A stretch of DNA of 64,000 nucleotides from Hydra vulgaris (GCF_038396675.1 NC_088927.1:36008501-36072500); one strand, 5' to 3'; shown: positions 1 to 12,036, counted from the stretch's first letter. Numbers and translations are program-made. The notes: a model not told the origin generated them from the sequence alone.

Positions 1-638
1 AATAAAATGAGTCTTTTAATCTAGCAATAGAGTGCTTGACATTTGAACTAAGGATATCACAGAAGCAGTCATCCACAACACACTTTAAATCTTTGAAACA
101 TTTAAAAGTAGGTACTAGCTGTAGACAATCATTTAGGAATGCCACCTCTAGATCTTGAAGGTTATTCAATATCTAGTTACAGTTCACTCCATCAAACCCT
201 TCTCCATGATAGCCATGTCTGAGAATGTATTTTCCAGACAGCCACTGATTAAAGTTTGGCCAGAGAGTAAAAACTATGTTGCCGAGAACATTATTAAAAC
301 CCATAAATATATGTAACGATGATGGAGGAATACAGCTGTGCTGTTTCCTTTTTTTCTCCTGCTGCTTGAAACTCCAAAAGATGAAGATTAAGGCTTCCAA
401 ACGTTCTCAGAGTTCCTGCATTTATAGTCTTTTCACTTTCACAATATAAACATGCATAGATGCCACCATTGCCAGATAAGCCCATAATCATGCTAGCCAA
501 CTTTAAATCCCATGCAATATGAAAACACAGGCTATCTAGCTGGATAATACCTAAAATGTGTTTTATATTCTGAAATGTTTCAGGAGTATCTTCAGCAATA
601 GCAATAAACTGTATACGTTGCACACCAGACTCTATATA

Positions 639-1697
639 CAGTGCTGGCCAAAAAGATCCGACCACGTATTGTTTATCTATGTATACGCCAGCGCTGCAGG
701 AAGATCCAGCGGCAGACCGAGATGTACCACATCAAAAACTGACGCTATGATCCGCTCTGCAGCCACGAAGGCCCCACTGGCATCATCCTCACAAATTCTC
801 AATGAACTGCCTCCTGGTGTGAATGTGAGCTCTCGCACCGTTTGGCGACGTCTTGTGGACGATTTCAGTCTTCGATTCTATTGCGCTGGATTAAAACCAC
901 GACCTCGATCTCAGAAAAATATTCGTGACCGCCTCCAACTTTGTAAAGCACATAAAAATTGGACCGTGGCGATGTGGCGATGTGTCATGTTCGTAGACGA
1001 ATCGCAAGTGAAACAACTTGCTACGCATAAAGTGAATGTTCGACGGCCACCAAACACACGCTACAATGCCCGTTATGTTGCTCCAGCGGTAAAACATTGC
1101 CCTGCAATTATGATTTGTGGAGCAATTACTGCCAGAGGTCGAGCGGGAATCCATCTCACGCCGCCAGGTGAAACTATCAAAGCTGTTAATTATTTGCAAA
1201 TAAGAAAGGAAAATGTTCCTATTTGGCTCAAAACTCCTAATTGTGACATCTTTATGCATGACGGCGCGCCATGTCATCAAGAAAAGATCGTCAAGACATG
1301 GTTTCAAGAGAATGGCTCGTCACCAGATTTAAACCCGATTGAAAATTGCTAAGTAAAATTGAAAGCAGAAGTGGCTAAAACAAACTCGACTTCGGCACAA
1401 CTTTGAAGGAGGCTATACTGGAGGCGTGATCCCAAAAAATAACGCCTGGTTACTGTGACTCTCTTGTTGCCTCTATGCCTCGAAGAATAGAAGCTGTCCT
1501 CAAAGCCGGAGGAAGACATTCGAGGTACTAGAAACTCTTTTCTGGTGTGAACTACTTGTTGGTTTCTTCGAAAGTGTGTCATTGACTTATGTGAATGTTG
1601 TTTGTTGCGTTTAATTCAATCATATTATCATTAAACTGAAGTGGCATTACGTTTCTGTCTAAAAACCTTAGTGGTTGGATCTTTTTGGTCAGCACTG
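639..1697. mobile_element. Short Tc1-like DNA transposon
   Basis: The ends are inverted repeats of about 27 bp with two mismatches (left CAGTGCTGGCCAAAAAGATC, right the complement of CAGTGCTGACCAAAAAGATC). They are flanked by TA at 637-638 and 1698-1699, the Tc1/mariner target duplication. At 1059 bp it is shorter than a typical 1.6-kb Tc1. It sits inside an older pseudogene exon whose frame is continuous across the site when element and one TA are removed. Confidence 0.92.
690..1532 (+). pseudogene. Defective Tc1-family transposase
   Basis: The frame shows an HTH region (GRPRCTTSKTDAMIRS then SSRTVWRRL), the first catalytic Asp in CVMFVDESQVKQ, the second in IFMHDGAPCH, and the final motif SSPDLNPIENC followed by a stop. 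Only 26 residues separate the second Asp from the Glu of NPIE, where Tc1 enzymes have 34, so about eight residues are deleted from the catalytic core. After the stop, the usual C-terminal motif SMPRRIEAVLKAGGRHSRY continues near 1474-1530 in another frame. The enzyme should be inactive; the copy could move only in trans. The Met at 558 lies outside the element and is not a real start. Confidence 0.88.
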
Positions 1698-1867
1698 TAC
1701 TCGTCTGATCCACGACGTCTACTTCTGTTTTTTATATTATTACTGTTAACATCAACTTCATCTACATCAAAGATGTTAAAAATTGTAAATCAACTTCATC
1801 TACATCAATTGAAACTCGTACAAAGGCAATATAAGGATTCAACGCTTTCATACTTATAATGTTCATA

Positions 1868-2060
1868 ATATTCTTTGGCAATTTATATATACAAAAATAT
1901 TTATGTATACAAAAATATTTATATATATAAAAATATTTATATATACAAAAATATTTATATATATAAAAATATTTATATATACAAAAATACTTATATATAT
2001 ATTCTTTGGCAATTTATATATACAAAAATGTTTATATATACAAAAATATTTATATATACA
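1868..2060. repeat. AT-rich minisatellite (18-20 bp units) with a larger duplication
   Basis: Repeats of acaaaaatatttatatat and close variants fill this stretch. A longer block beginning tattctttggcaatttat occurs twice, near 1869 and 2000. It breaks the coding sequence of the surrounding pseudogene at its 3' side; frames through it are low-complexity and not genes. Confidence 0.85.
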
Positions 2061-2610
2061 TCTGAAGAATCTTTTACAAAAAACAGGTTTCTATCAACCT
2101 TTTTATCCCTAACTTCAAATTTCATGGACCGAAAACTGTAATAATTTTTTACAGTTAATTCAAAATCTGACAGTAACTTTGTCACTTCTGACTGAACAAC
2201 TCTCTTTCCAGTGGCCTTGTTAAGAGTAGAAATCAGTTTTCTAATTCCTCTGTTTGAAAGATGAAGATTTATTCGAAGTTGCTTGAATGTTTCAAAAGAG
2301 ATTTGTTGGATTTGATCTCTGTCTTCTTTTTTCTCAGGACAGCCAACTCTTATTACCAGAGGCTTTCCGCAGGTGGCTAAATAAAATAGATCACCTAAAT
2401 TTACTTGTTCCATGTTTATTTTTTCCTACATTAGTGAAGAAGCCGCCTGCTCTGCACTGTGCATACCTTGTTCTAATGCCAATAAGGTAAGGTTTTTTAC
2501 AGCAGTTGATTTGTAGCATTTGTACTCTAAGCTACGACCTAAATATATATTGTTAATGATAATTTGACTATACCAATATATTCAAAAATCTTCTGTATAT
2601 ATTACCTAAT

Positions 2611-2760
2611 ATTGACAGACATTTAGAGCAGATCTTTAATATTGACAGACATTTAGAGCAGATCTTTAATATTGACAGACATTTAGAGCAGATCTTTAAT
2701 ATTGACAGACATTTAGAGCAGATCTTTAATATTGACAGACATTTAGAGCAGATCTTTAAT
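2611..2760 (-). repeat. Five perfect 30-bp tandem repeats inside an exon
   Basis: Five identical copies of a 30-bp unit run without spacing. On the minus strand each unit encodes the ten residues ILKICSKCLS, so the frame is kept. Identity between copies implies recent amplification. The array lies inside the first exon of the surrounding pseudogene. Confidence 0.95.
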
Positions 2761-3137
2761 ATGTTTTCTGAAGAGGTAGAAAAGCTCTCATCAATTGTAA
2801 TAATGTCAGACTTGCGCTTTTTGGAAATCCGATCTATATAATAATTATTCAGAATAAACATTTGGTTATTTTATGATAGAATTGACATTTGAACATGTTT
2901 ATATTTTAGCAGATATTTTAAAATTATACTAAACAGATGTAATTAAATTATTTTTTAAGCACTAAAAGATTATTAGATAAAGTTTAAAATCAGTAGATAA
3001 ATTTAAATATAGCATAAAATAAATTATTAAAAAATTCAATGCCCTCACATTTAAGGTGGAGGTGGCAGAGGAGGCAAACATTTCTTGCAAAACTGCAAAA
3101 CCTTTGTTTTGGAGTTTTGCCAGAAAGTGTCATAGGA

Positions 3138-3640
3138 GTCGTCCATTAATTACGTCACGTAATTTTGGACATTTATTGACCCTATTCCTAGCCCACTCAC
3201 ACCCCCACCCTCCTCCTTGTAACGCATCATAACATTTTATTGACTTCCCCCAATATTACGCAACAATTTTTAACCCTCCCCCCCCCCATCCTTGAAAATT
3301 TTTTTATAGGATTTTAAATATGATAACTGCTATAAATTTCTTAGCTTCTTTGAGTTTTTTACCCCAATAGTTCCGTGCAAAATTGTATAAATTAACATCA
3401 TTATCCTAAACATCATAGTAATTTTAAATACCTATTTTTCCGAAATAAACATGCAAAAATATTATTTTATAAATATAATTTTTCCTCTATTAGTCATGAT
3501 AAAGGGTCGTCCATAAAGTACGTACGCCAAAAATTTCGAAAAATTGATCCCCTCCCCCTGTTGCCATGCGTACTTTTTAGTCCCCTCCCCCTTTGAAAAG
3601 TACGTACGCTTTTGAAGTACCCCCCTTCTCTTTTCTATTT
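3138..3640. repeat. MITE-end-like repeats (gtcgtccat...tacgt motifs)
   Basis: Two segments begin with nearly the same motif, gtcgtccattaattacgtc at 3138 and gtcgtccataaagtacgtac at 3505. Each is followed by C-rich runs (ccctcccc). A related GTACGTAC block with the same C-rich continuation is at 4807-4850. They look like ends of small non-autonomous DNA elements, but I could not pair them into one element with target duplications. Confidence 0.45.
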
Positions 3641-3936
3641 ATGACAACAGTCTTACTAAGGGTAACAAGTTTAAAAGCTAAAGTTTTAAAGTATTTAAAC
3701 TTTAAATATTTTTGAAATTGTTATGTAAATAGTATTTTTTATAATTTTTTAAACTTTATTTTGTAAAAAATGTTTTATAATAAAAATAACACGTCTACTG
3801 TATAAACAGTCCTGATCAATTTCACAGGAACTGTCTTAATGTGACGTATTTCTTAAAGTGTGTTTGATCGCTTAGGTATCAGTCTTAAATAAGTTCCAGA
3901 TTGCGATAAACAATAACCCAGTTTTAGAAGGCTTTT

Positions 3937-4010
3937 ATTTAAGTCATCAAGTGTTTTACATGAACGTAACTCTCCAGTAACGTTCATGTAAGACACTTGA
4001 TGACTTAAAT
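3937..4010. repeat. Hairpin: 31-bp arms, 12-bp loop
   Basis: The arms start atttaagtcatcaagtgt and end acacttgatgacttaaat and pair along about 31 bp with one mismatch. No coding sequence surrounds it. Confidence 0.92.
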
Positions 4011-4019
4011 AATCTCCAG

Positions 4020-4860
4020 CTTTCTCAAACTTCTTAGTTCATTATATTTATCAAAAAAATTACCCTAGATAAGATGATGCAATTTTGTTACGTGACATTT
4101 TTTATACTAAAGAAATAATAACTATGTTCTCATACACGAAGAATTTTCGTGTTAATGCAAAATTGAGCACAAATGTGTTTTCCTCGCGGTAATTGTTCTC
4201 CTACTTTAATTGCAATAAAACAACATAGGTAGAGGGTATGTATAAAACTGTAACATTATGAAAATTTGAAAGAAAATTTCCAGACTGGAGAAAATTGCTT
4301 TGACTATAGCACGCAAATCGTTTTGAATATCGCAAGAAAATCCAAAAGTTGTGCATTATCATTACAACTTTCCCTATTCCTAAATAACTAATAAACGTAA
4401 CCAAGCATGTCAGGTGTTACATTTATAAAACGCTTTAAACAATCACTATGAGGTGCCAAATAAACGTGCCTGCCCGTTTATTTGGAACTAAAAACCAACA
4501 ATATTTTTACGAAGCCCATTAAAACTTATTACGTTTTTATTGTTAAATTTAAACTTCTTTTATTAATCTTTTAGTTCCTTTAGTAAAAATAACTTTAAAG
4601 TTTCCAAAAAAAATGTAATTAGATCTTTTTTAAGGGCAAGTATACTTCCTTCCCTCCCCAACTGTCATTTCATAGTGACGGTCATGGTTTTATTATTAAA
4701 AAAAAGTTATTTATTATTATATTAAAAAACATAGTTATAGTTAAGTATTTGTGAGTGGTGATAAGTTTTAAAAACAAGCATTAACTAAGAAGAGTTACTT
4801 TTTTTAATTAGTGCGTACGTACTTTTATATTCAACTCCTTCCCCTTTATCGACAAATTTC
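4020..4860. other. AT-rich non-coding stretch
   Basis: No supported gene is visible. The longest frame (minus, 67 codons near 4201-4404) has no recognisable motif and looks like chance. Confidence 0.5.
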
Positions 4861-4861
4861 C

Positions 4862-7200
4862 TCGTAAAGTATCTGAAAAAAACAAGTGGTTTATGAGTAT
4901 TCCTCTCTCACACTGGACTTTAACAAAATATAACGTTGTTTGTAAATTGCATTGGCCAGATAATGCTGAGTTATCTTTATATCGTGGTAAATTGAGACCA
5001 ATTAATCCTCCATCAGTGTTCCCAAATATCTCTAAAAGTTGTCTATCCTCTCCACCACCAAAAATGAGAAAAACTTTTTCAAAAAGAGGTATCGAAAAAG
5101 ATGAACTATAAGAAGAAGAAGATAATTGATAATTTAAAATTTGAAGATATTGAAGAATACTTATCTACTAAAAATGATAAAATTACTTACGAGCAAAACA
5201 ATTCTATTTTTATCCAGTCTAAAGTTTTTAGTTGTGGGATTCCACTATTTTTGCTGATAGTAAATCAAAATTTAATGTTTGGAGAATTTCATTATGGTTC
5301 AAAATGTACTGTTAAATCTCTTTCGAAAAACAGAATAACTTCATTTAATAGAAAGTCAGCTTTAAATGAAGCTCTTAGGTACCTAAAAGTTAAAGATGAG
5401 GATCATAATAACCTAAATATTATTTCAACATCTAAATATAATGGGAGATCATTCTTTACTGTATATTCGACTGATATAATAACCAGGGCTTTTGAATATT
5501 TTGCAACAAGTCGTTCCACTTACAATCAATTGTGTTGTGATTATCTGTTGCCAAGTATTTGAACTTTAACTCGTATAACTTCAAAAATAAACTCTCAAGA
5601 TGATTTGGTCTTTTAAGTTCTGTGCTATCAAACCTTGAGGGGAAAAAAGAAATTGTGTTTTATCGATAGATGAAATTTGTGCAAAAGCTGCTTTATTATA
5701 TCAAAGTGGAAATATTTTTGGAAAAGCTGTTAATTATCCAGAGAAAATAGCTACTACTATACTTTCATTTATGATCAAAAGTCTTTGTGATGAACCTGAA
5801 TTTTTAGCAAGAGTTTTACCAGTTAGTAATCTAACATTAAATTTCCAACTAGACCAATGCAAATTAATTGTTGACACCATAGAAAGTTATGTAATGGTAA
5901 AGTAGTTGCAATTATTACTGATGGTAATAAAGTTAACTAAAGCTTTTCTCTAAATTCAAAACAGTAGATGGAAAACCTTGGTTATGTCTTATATTTTATA
6001 TGACTATGTCCATTTTTTGAAGTGCATAAGAAATAATTGGCTGACAGAAAAACTAGGTCAGTTGCAGTTTACTTATGATGAAATATCTTACATTGCAAGT
6101 TGGAGAGATTTAGTTAACTTGAAACACTTGAAACTTTAACACTTAAAAAAAACCAATTATTAAAGTTATCTAAGTTGACTGAAACATTAATATATCCTAA
6201 ACCAATAGAATGACAAAAGTAAGCACTTCTTTACAAGTATTCAGTGAAGAGACAGTTGCAGCTTTAAAAAACTCATCCTAAAATATACCAAGAAAGTGTC
6301 AAGAGTACTATCATTCTTTTGGAGTTGATTATAGATTTTTGGAAAGTAGTGAATGTTAAATGTCCTGGTGCAAATCTTAGATTTAGGGATGAGTCCCGTA
6401 ATGTAATCAGATCTTCAGATGACGTTAACTTAAAAAAATTGCTTGCTATGCAACAATGGCTGAAAATATGAAACTAACATCTGGTAAACGAGTTCACAAG
6501 CTTACAAAAGATACAAGCAATGCACTTTCACATACTTGTCGTGGCCTAATTGATTTTTCTTGCCATCTTTTATCAAGTGGTAATGAATATGTAATTTTAG
6601 GTTAATTTTCTTCTGATCTGATTGAAAAATGTTTTGGAAAATTACGTCAAGGATCAGGTGTTACTTATTTTATAACCGCTAAATCAGTTATTGAAAAAGT
6701 ACCTATTCAACGTGCTTAGCTGGTGCAACAGCTAAATATTGATGTAGAAGGAAATGATGGCCATGACTGTCTTTTATGTTTTGAAGATTTAGATGATGGG
6801 GAAATTGATATTATTTATAATTTAGCAGATCTAGAAGATAGCATAAACATAGAAATGTTATATACTATTGTCTATTGCTAGTTTTGTTCAAAAGTGTTCC
6901 ACTGAAGAAATTATAGATGATACAATTACATATTATGAAAAACACGGAACTTATTTAAATACTTTAAATAGGGGAGAACTTGCTATTCCATCTGACACTT
7001 TATCTCAATGGTCCTTATTTTGCTATGTGTTTTTTTCTTTATTAGATAAAAGAGTTTGCAGAACATTTCTGATCTAGAGTTTAAATTTATTGCAGAGTTG
7101 TACAGATTTTCTATTTCAAAGAAACAATGCCAAACCTTGGCAAACATTTTTTTAAAGATTTTTGCATTACTTCACACTCCCTAAAGTAATAAAGAAACTA
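4862..7200 (+). pseudogene. P-element-type (THAP) transposase relic
   Basis: The first segment has the C-terminal half of a THAP zinc finger (VVCKLHWPDN, then RGKLRPINPPSVFPNIS). After an in-frame open stretch (5101-5562) the sequence continues in changing frames with the core of P-element-like transposases: VLSIDEICAKAALLYQSG, FGKAVNYPEKIATTILSFM and KVVAIITDGNKVN near 5655-5940. Further on come PKPIE..KVSTSLQVFSEETVAAL near 6200-6260 and SSDLIEKCFGKLRQGSGVTY near 6610-6670. The C-terminal region with CRTF...FIAELYRFSISKKQC ends near 7190. Stops and frameshifts are frequent, so it is dead. Order and spacing match a nearly full-length enzyme. Element ends were not found with confidence. Confidence 0.85.
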
Positions 7201-7899
7201 AACTCAAAGAAATTAAGTTTATGTAAATGTTTTTTTTCCTATTAAGTACAAAAAAAAGTTTATTGTTTGTTTTTTTTTAATACCGGTTTTTACATCAATT
7301 TAAAACAAACATGACATCCATTTAAAACCAACCGCGACCACTGATCTCAAAATATAACTGGATAGCGTATGCGGCAAATTTTTTGAAGCCAGTTTTGGCC
7401 TCCCAAGAATGCGACGGTTTCGGTTGATTGCAAATGAAGAAATTTTTGTTACGAACTTATATGTCATTTACATATATAAATATTATGAAATGTACATGCC
7501 TCAAATATAATTTTTGGTTTTACATAACAATAATTAAAAAAAAAAAGGCAATATTACATATTTACGTAAATTTCTCTATTGTTTAACAAAATATATTCTA
7601 AACAATAAGTTTGTATAATATCTTGCTTTTTTAAAGATAAATAAATGTTATTAAATAAGATAAAAATTTTAAGTTTTTTTTAATTAAGTATTAGTTTATT
7701 TAACATTAGTAAAGAACAAATAAGGAATTAGTAGTTATACAAGTTAACAATTTTCAAACAACTTTCGAATAATTATTTTAAGTTTGAAAAACTGAAATAA
7801 TTTTATTCATATTTTGTTCATTTTCATTTAACTACTTTCTTTTAATTTTAGTTTTACTTTAAATTATTTGTTTAATATTGTTTATAATACAATTTATGC

Positions 7900-8720
7900 A
7901 CCTTTTAGTTCTTAACTACCCAATGCTGTGTGCTAGAAGGTTAATAACATAACTGCATGGTAGGCAGCTAAATATCCAATGAAATCAGTTTTTCGATTAT
8001 ACAAGATCATTTGTGTAGCAGTAATCTCTTTAAGACTAATGATATTCTTCAGCAAATCATTTTCTTGAATTTAATGTCATATAATCAATCTATTATGCAA
8101 ATAAACTCAACAACATATTTATAAAATTATTTAACAGCTATTTATAAAATTATTTAACAGCTACAGTTCATTAATATAAAAAAAAGTCAGCAAGCTGTAA
8201 TATATAACCATAATACTTAACAGCAGGTAAGCAGGATATTTAATTAAAGTTAAGGAGATATTTCAAAGAGGAGGAAATGTTTTGAACATTTCTATATAAA
8301 GATATAAATAAATTTTTTTCAAACAAATGTATTTTTAAATACATTTGTTTCTTCAATTGTATTGAGTGATTATCCTTCAAACTATAAGAAACTATTATTT
8401 ACTTTTTATTTGTTTTAAAAGCTGTTATAAATAACTATAATTCAGACCTGGTTTTTTTTTACCAGTATAAGTGACACCTAATAATATTTTATTCAAATAA
8501 TTTATGCAATAATAGAATTCAAGTATAATATAATTCTAGAAGGAACCCTTAAGTTTTTGTATACTCACAGCACTCAATTAACAATTCATGTAGAATTTGT
8601 ATAAAATGGCATCTTACTACAAAAAATAGAGAATATAGTAGTAGAGAATAAAGAGGGTAGAAATGATTGCCGTTTATCATACTGTTATGTTATTAACCTT
8701 TTAGCATACAGCATTGGGAA
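7900..8720. repeat. Inner inverted repeat, possible nested MITE
   Basis: CAATGCTGTGTGCTAGAAGG followed by TTAATAACATAAC at 7921-7953 recurs inverted, with a few changes, at 8684-8716. No target duplication was identified, so this may be a nested element or an internal part of the host element. Confidence 0.55.
8321..8350. repeat. Perfect hairpin, 14-bp arms, 2-bp loop
   Basis: aaacaaatgtattt pairs with aaatacatttgttt across a TT loop. Confidence 0.9.
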
Positions 8721-8757
8721 CTAAAAACTATAAGACTTATAGTTTTTAGTTCCCAAT
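8713..8757. repeat. Perfect hairpin, 21-bp arms, 3-bp loop
   Basis: The left arm attgggaactaaaaactata, plus one further base, is repeated exactly inverted after the loop gac. The left arm overlaps the end of the inner inverted repeat at 7900-8720. Confidence 0.93.
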
Positions 8758-9604
8758 ACTTATACATAAGACTTAACTAAATTTGTAAATGCCATTTAAT
8801 AATAAATTCAATTATACAAATAAATAATTTCTTTTTTTCTCTAATATTTATAAAATTCATTTATTTTCTTTTATTTTTAACAAATTTATAAGCTTATTTA
8901 TTTATTTTTTTAGTAATTTGATATAGCCATTTAAATTGTATATCGGTTTCACCGCTAGGAACTAAAACCGCTGCCATCTTGGGAGGCCAATTTAAGCTTC
9001 AACTTTTTTCGGAAAAAACAATAGAACCAGCTATCCAGTTATATTTTGAGATCAGTGACCGCGACATTTATTTAAAATATCGCGCCGATCAATTAAAACG
9101 ATCGTAATTTTCAATTAAAATATTTAACGCATGCGCAATCTCAACATTCTCATGCGCAATTCTTAACAGGTTTTATTTATATATTTATTTATTTAAATTT
9201 ATTTTTTATTAATATTATATTAATTTATTTTAATTTCATGGAATTTATTCTAAATTTAAACGGATGCCATGTTTGTTTTAAATGGATGCAAAACCATATT
9301 TTTTACATTTTTTTTATACACATACTGTATTGGCAAAACAACCATGAAACTTTAATTAATTGAACATCAGTTCAATTAAAGCATGCATGATGATAATTAA
9401 AACAACCATGATTTCCTATTAAAATATTTAGCGCATGTGGATATTAGATTTTCATTAAAACTTGCAGCGAAATTCTGTTTGCCAAAATACGCGAAAATTT
9501 ACTTTGAGATTGGTCGTTGATCAAAGAAAAGTTTAATCTGAAACTTCATTGCCGCGAAAAACTCAATCTGAATCTTCATGCTGCGAAATTAAGTTTCCCA
9601 AAAC

Positions 9605-10576
9605 ATGCGCGATCTTGTTGTAAATCTAGTCGTTGATCAAGGAAAAACTCAATCTGAAGCTTCATCGTTAACAGGAGTTAATCGAAACACAATACAATCA
9701 ATTTTAAGAAGGTACGATCGAACGAATTCAACACGTCCTGGTACTAGAGGTGGCGCTCGTTCTGGTTCTAGAGGTGGCGCTCGTTATTTATAATGAAGAG
9801 ATTAGAAGAATTGAATAGCTTATAAACGATAACACAACGACAACTATAATTGAAATTAAATATGCTTTAAATGTAAATGTATCGATTAAAACTGTCTGGA
9901 GATGGGTGACCAATCTTGGATACAAATATAAAATTACTCGACCAATTTATGAAAGAAGAAACGACAATGATGTAAAAAAACTTCGAATTGAATATGTTAG
10001 GTGCTATACTTCAGTCTCGCTTATTCATCGCTATCGAAATATTGTTTTTATCGATAAAAGTCAATTTAATTTACACATGTTTTGCAGTCATTCATGGGCA
10101 AGAAGAGGAGTAACACCAAACCCGATCTAGGCAGCCCTAGGCAGCGTAATGTTTCGATGATATTAGCTGTCAATGGTTTAAATATTATTCACTGCGAAAC
10201 TGTCAGTGTGTCAGTCAACAGAGTTTTGTTTCAAGAATATATTGATGAAGTTGTTCGAGTTTTGGGGGCAGAGGAAGAATTCACCCTGGTGATGGGTAAT
10301 GTCAGAATACATCATAATGTTGAGATGAGGGCTCAGAACATTCAAATAAAATATTTGCCACCATATTCACCATTCTTGAATCCGTGTGAAGAGATTTTTT
10401 TTAATCTTAAGTATAACTTGCGAAGAAATACAGCCCCAGCTGGAAGAAATGAACTAATTACAAGAATGCGTGAGGCATGCTTATCTATTCCTAATGTTAA
10501 CTTATCGAACTATTACACACACTGCGAAAGCTTTTTTGAAGCGTGTCTTAGGTCAGATGACATACCTCGACAGTAA
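9605..10576 (+). pseudogene. Defective mariner/IS630-type transposase
   Basis: The N-terminal frame has an HTH (SEASSLTGVNRNTIQSILRR) followed by a basic GTRGGARSGSRGGAR linker ending in a stop. A second frame carries the second HTH half (around VTNLGYKYKITRP) and the first catalytic Asp in NIVFIDKSQFNLH. A third, overlapping by frameshift near 10082-10130, has VMGNVRIHHN, where the family normally has VMDN, so the second catalytic Asp is Gly here. The final motif is LPPYSPFLNPCEEIF. The second-to-third catalytic spacing is about four residues short of DD34E. These lesions make it inactive. Confidence 0.85.
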
Positions 10577-10834
10577 TTGGAAAATAAACGTTTTATTTTA
10601 AATAAAAAAGATTTTTTAAATAATTTTCAAAAATTGAATAAAAAAATATATATATATTTATTAAAATAAAAGCTTTTTTTTTTGAATTATATAGAATGTT
10701 GAGATTGCGCATGCGTTTATTGTTTTAATTGAAAATCACGATTGTTTTAATTGATTGGCACGATGTTTTAATTGAATGTCGTGGTTGTTTTAAATGGATG
10801 TCATGTTTGTTTTAAATGGATGTAAAAACCGGTA

Positions 10835-12028
10835 CTTATTATTTCTTTTAAATTGAAAATCTCAATTAAAAATGTTTTTATATAACTTTACGAGCCTTTT
10901 AAAAGTTATTAAAAATTTGTTTATTAACCTCAATAAACTATTTTTGAAATAAGAAATTAAAAATTTTTTCAAACAGACTGTTAACTATTTGTATGTTTAA
11001 TCTTAGCAAAGCTATATAACTTTTACTAATCCGCCATTTTTTTTTAATCGACCTTCAGTATAAAGAAGGCCGTTTGCCGTATTCACATCCCTCCGTTAAA
11101 CCCTGCTTTATAGTCATGGTCGCATGTAAAATAAAAAAAAAAGGAAAACTAAACATTTTGATTGGATATTCTAATTTTTGTACAGACTTATTCCATATAG
11201 CTTATGAAGTTTAAAAATCTTAACGTGCCATTTAACAACTGCATTAGTTTAAATACAAAAATAGATGCAACTTATTGAAAATATTTTAAGTATAAAATAT
11301 TCGCCACATGTTTGTAAATCGAATACCGCAAAGCATTAATTTAGTTTTCACAAATTATTGACAGAGGGTTACCAATTTGTAAAACTAGATGTTTTAAATA
11401 TAATTACTTTAATCTATGTAATCAAAATTTCACAAAACTTACTTAAAAACAAGTTTGCTTATAAGTGTTTTTTAATATTGTATTAAAATTATAAAATAGT
11501 TTCAATTTAATAAATCTAAAAAAGAAAATTTGTTCCCGTTGTTTACGTTAAAAATGTTTACTTTTCAAAAACTGCTTACTAAATAAACGTGTTTTATTTA
11601 TTTAATATTATTAAAGTAAATAATGACGAGTAGGAAAAAAAAAACCCAGCATCTTAATCTAGTTCCTAAAAAAGAATATTAAAAATGCTTGCATACTTCA
11701 TCAAGGAGAAGTTGGTCATAATAATAACAAACTGAGTGGTTTTACTGGAAATGGATTTGATAATAATATTTTTTTATAGTCAAATTCGAAATGACATTTA
11801 AATCATAAACATTCTACCTGATACGTGCCCAACAACTCTCTTGTTTCATCATAGATGTTAGGAATGTAAAAACATTAAACATTCTACATCGTCAGAAAAA
11901 TAGAGCAGAAAAAGTCAACGAGAGTATAAGCGTAGATGATGCAATCTCATCTGAGCGCAGAATCTCAGCTCAGAAAAGAAATAGTTCAGGTAAATTAAAA
12001 AACCCTTGGGTGCGAAATGCAAAGCAAA
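10835..12028. other. AT-rich spacer with an exon-like fragment
   Basis: Most of the stretch shows nothing. At 11676-11776 a plus frame reads CILHQGEVGHNNNKLSGFTG and ends in a stop. At 11850-11985 another open stretch (ENESISVDD-like, ending RNSSG) runs into a GTAAAT donor-like site just before the hAT insertion. They may be pieces of a decayed gene; support is weak. Confidence 0.25.
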
Positions 12029-12036
12029 GAAAATTA

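Larger units (their letters stand above)
1..2833 (-). pseudogene. Broken multi-exon gene of a repetitive, uncharacterised family (transposon-like)
   Basis: Read on the minus strand, an exon at 2606-2833 ends in a GT donor (2601-2605) and joins in phase 1 to a second exon starting at 2538 behind a TTTAG acceptor. That exon (to about 2060) carries LSNRGIRKLISTLNKATG and KFEVRDKKV and contains one stop, just before the Met at 2413. A minisatellite then interrupts it. A third coding block begins near 1757, is split by a Tc1 insertion, and resumes at 636 with GVQRIQFIAIAEDTPET and GLSGNGGIYACLYC (a CxxC pair). It continues, with a stop near 171, to the window edge. I recognise this as a family repeated in Hydra-like genomes but cannot name its function; retained introns argue against a retrocopy. 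The CxxC block could belong to a DDE-type transposase. Confidence is good for the broken gene, low for function. Confidence 0.6.
7339..9057. mobile_element. 1.7-kb non-autonomous DNA transposon with 8-bp target duplication
   Basis: The ends are inverted repeats beginning CACTGATCTCAAAATATAAC and extending, with interruption, through a shared TTGGCCTCCCAAGA-type block. The flanking octamer accgcgac is present on both sides (7331-7338, 9058-9065). An 8-bp duplication with CA..TG ends fits the hAT or P superfamilies; I cannot decide between them. No transposase is visible inside. It landed in the terminal repeat of the mariner-type element around it, so it is younger. Confidence 0.88.
7283..10832. 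mobile_element. Mariner/Tc1-type DNA transposon, invaded by a second element
   Basis: Left end CCGGTTTTTACATCAATTTA (7283) and right end, the complement of CCGGTTTTTACATCCATTTA (to 10832), form long inverted repeats with TA on both outer sides (7281-7282, 10833-10834). The left repeat is interrupted at 7338 by a 1.7-kb insertion and resumes at 9066. Sequence past the insertion (to about 9160) pairs with 10690-10775, including the GCATGCGCAATCTCAACATTC block. Without the insertion it is about 1.8 kb, normal for the superfamily. Confidence 0.9.

Noticed and set aside
558-689. Met at 558 as start of the Tc1 transposase
   Set aside because: It lies outside the element's inverted repeat, in the older pseudogene.
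5101-5562. A separate 153-codon gene
   Set aside because: Position and flanking motifs show that it is an internal part of the P-element-type transposase relic.
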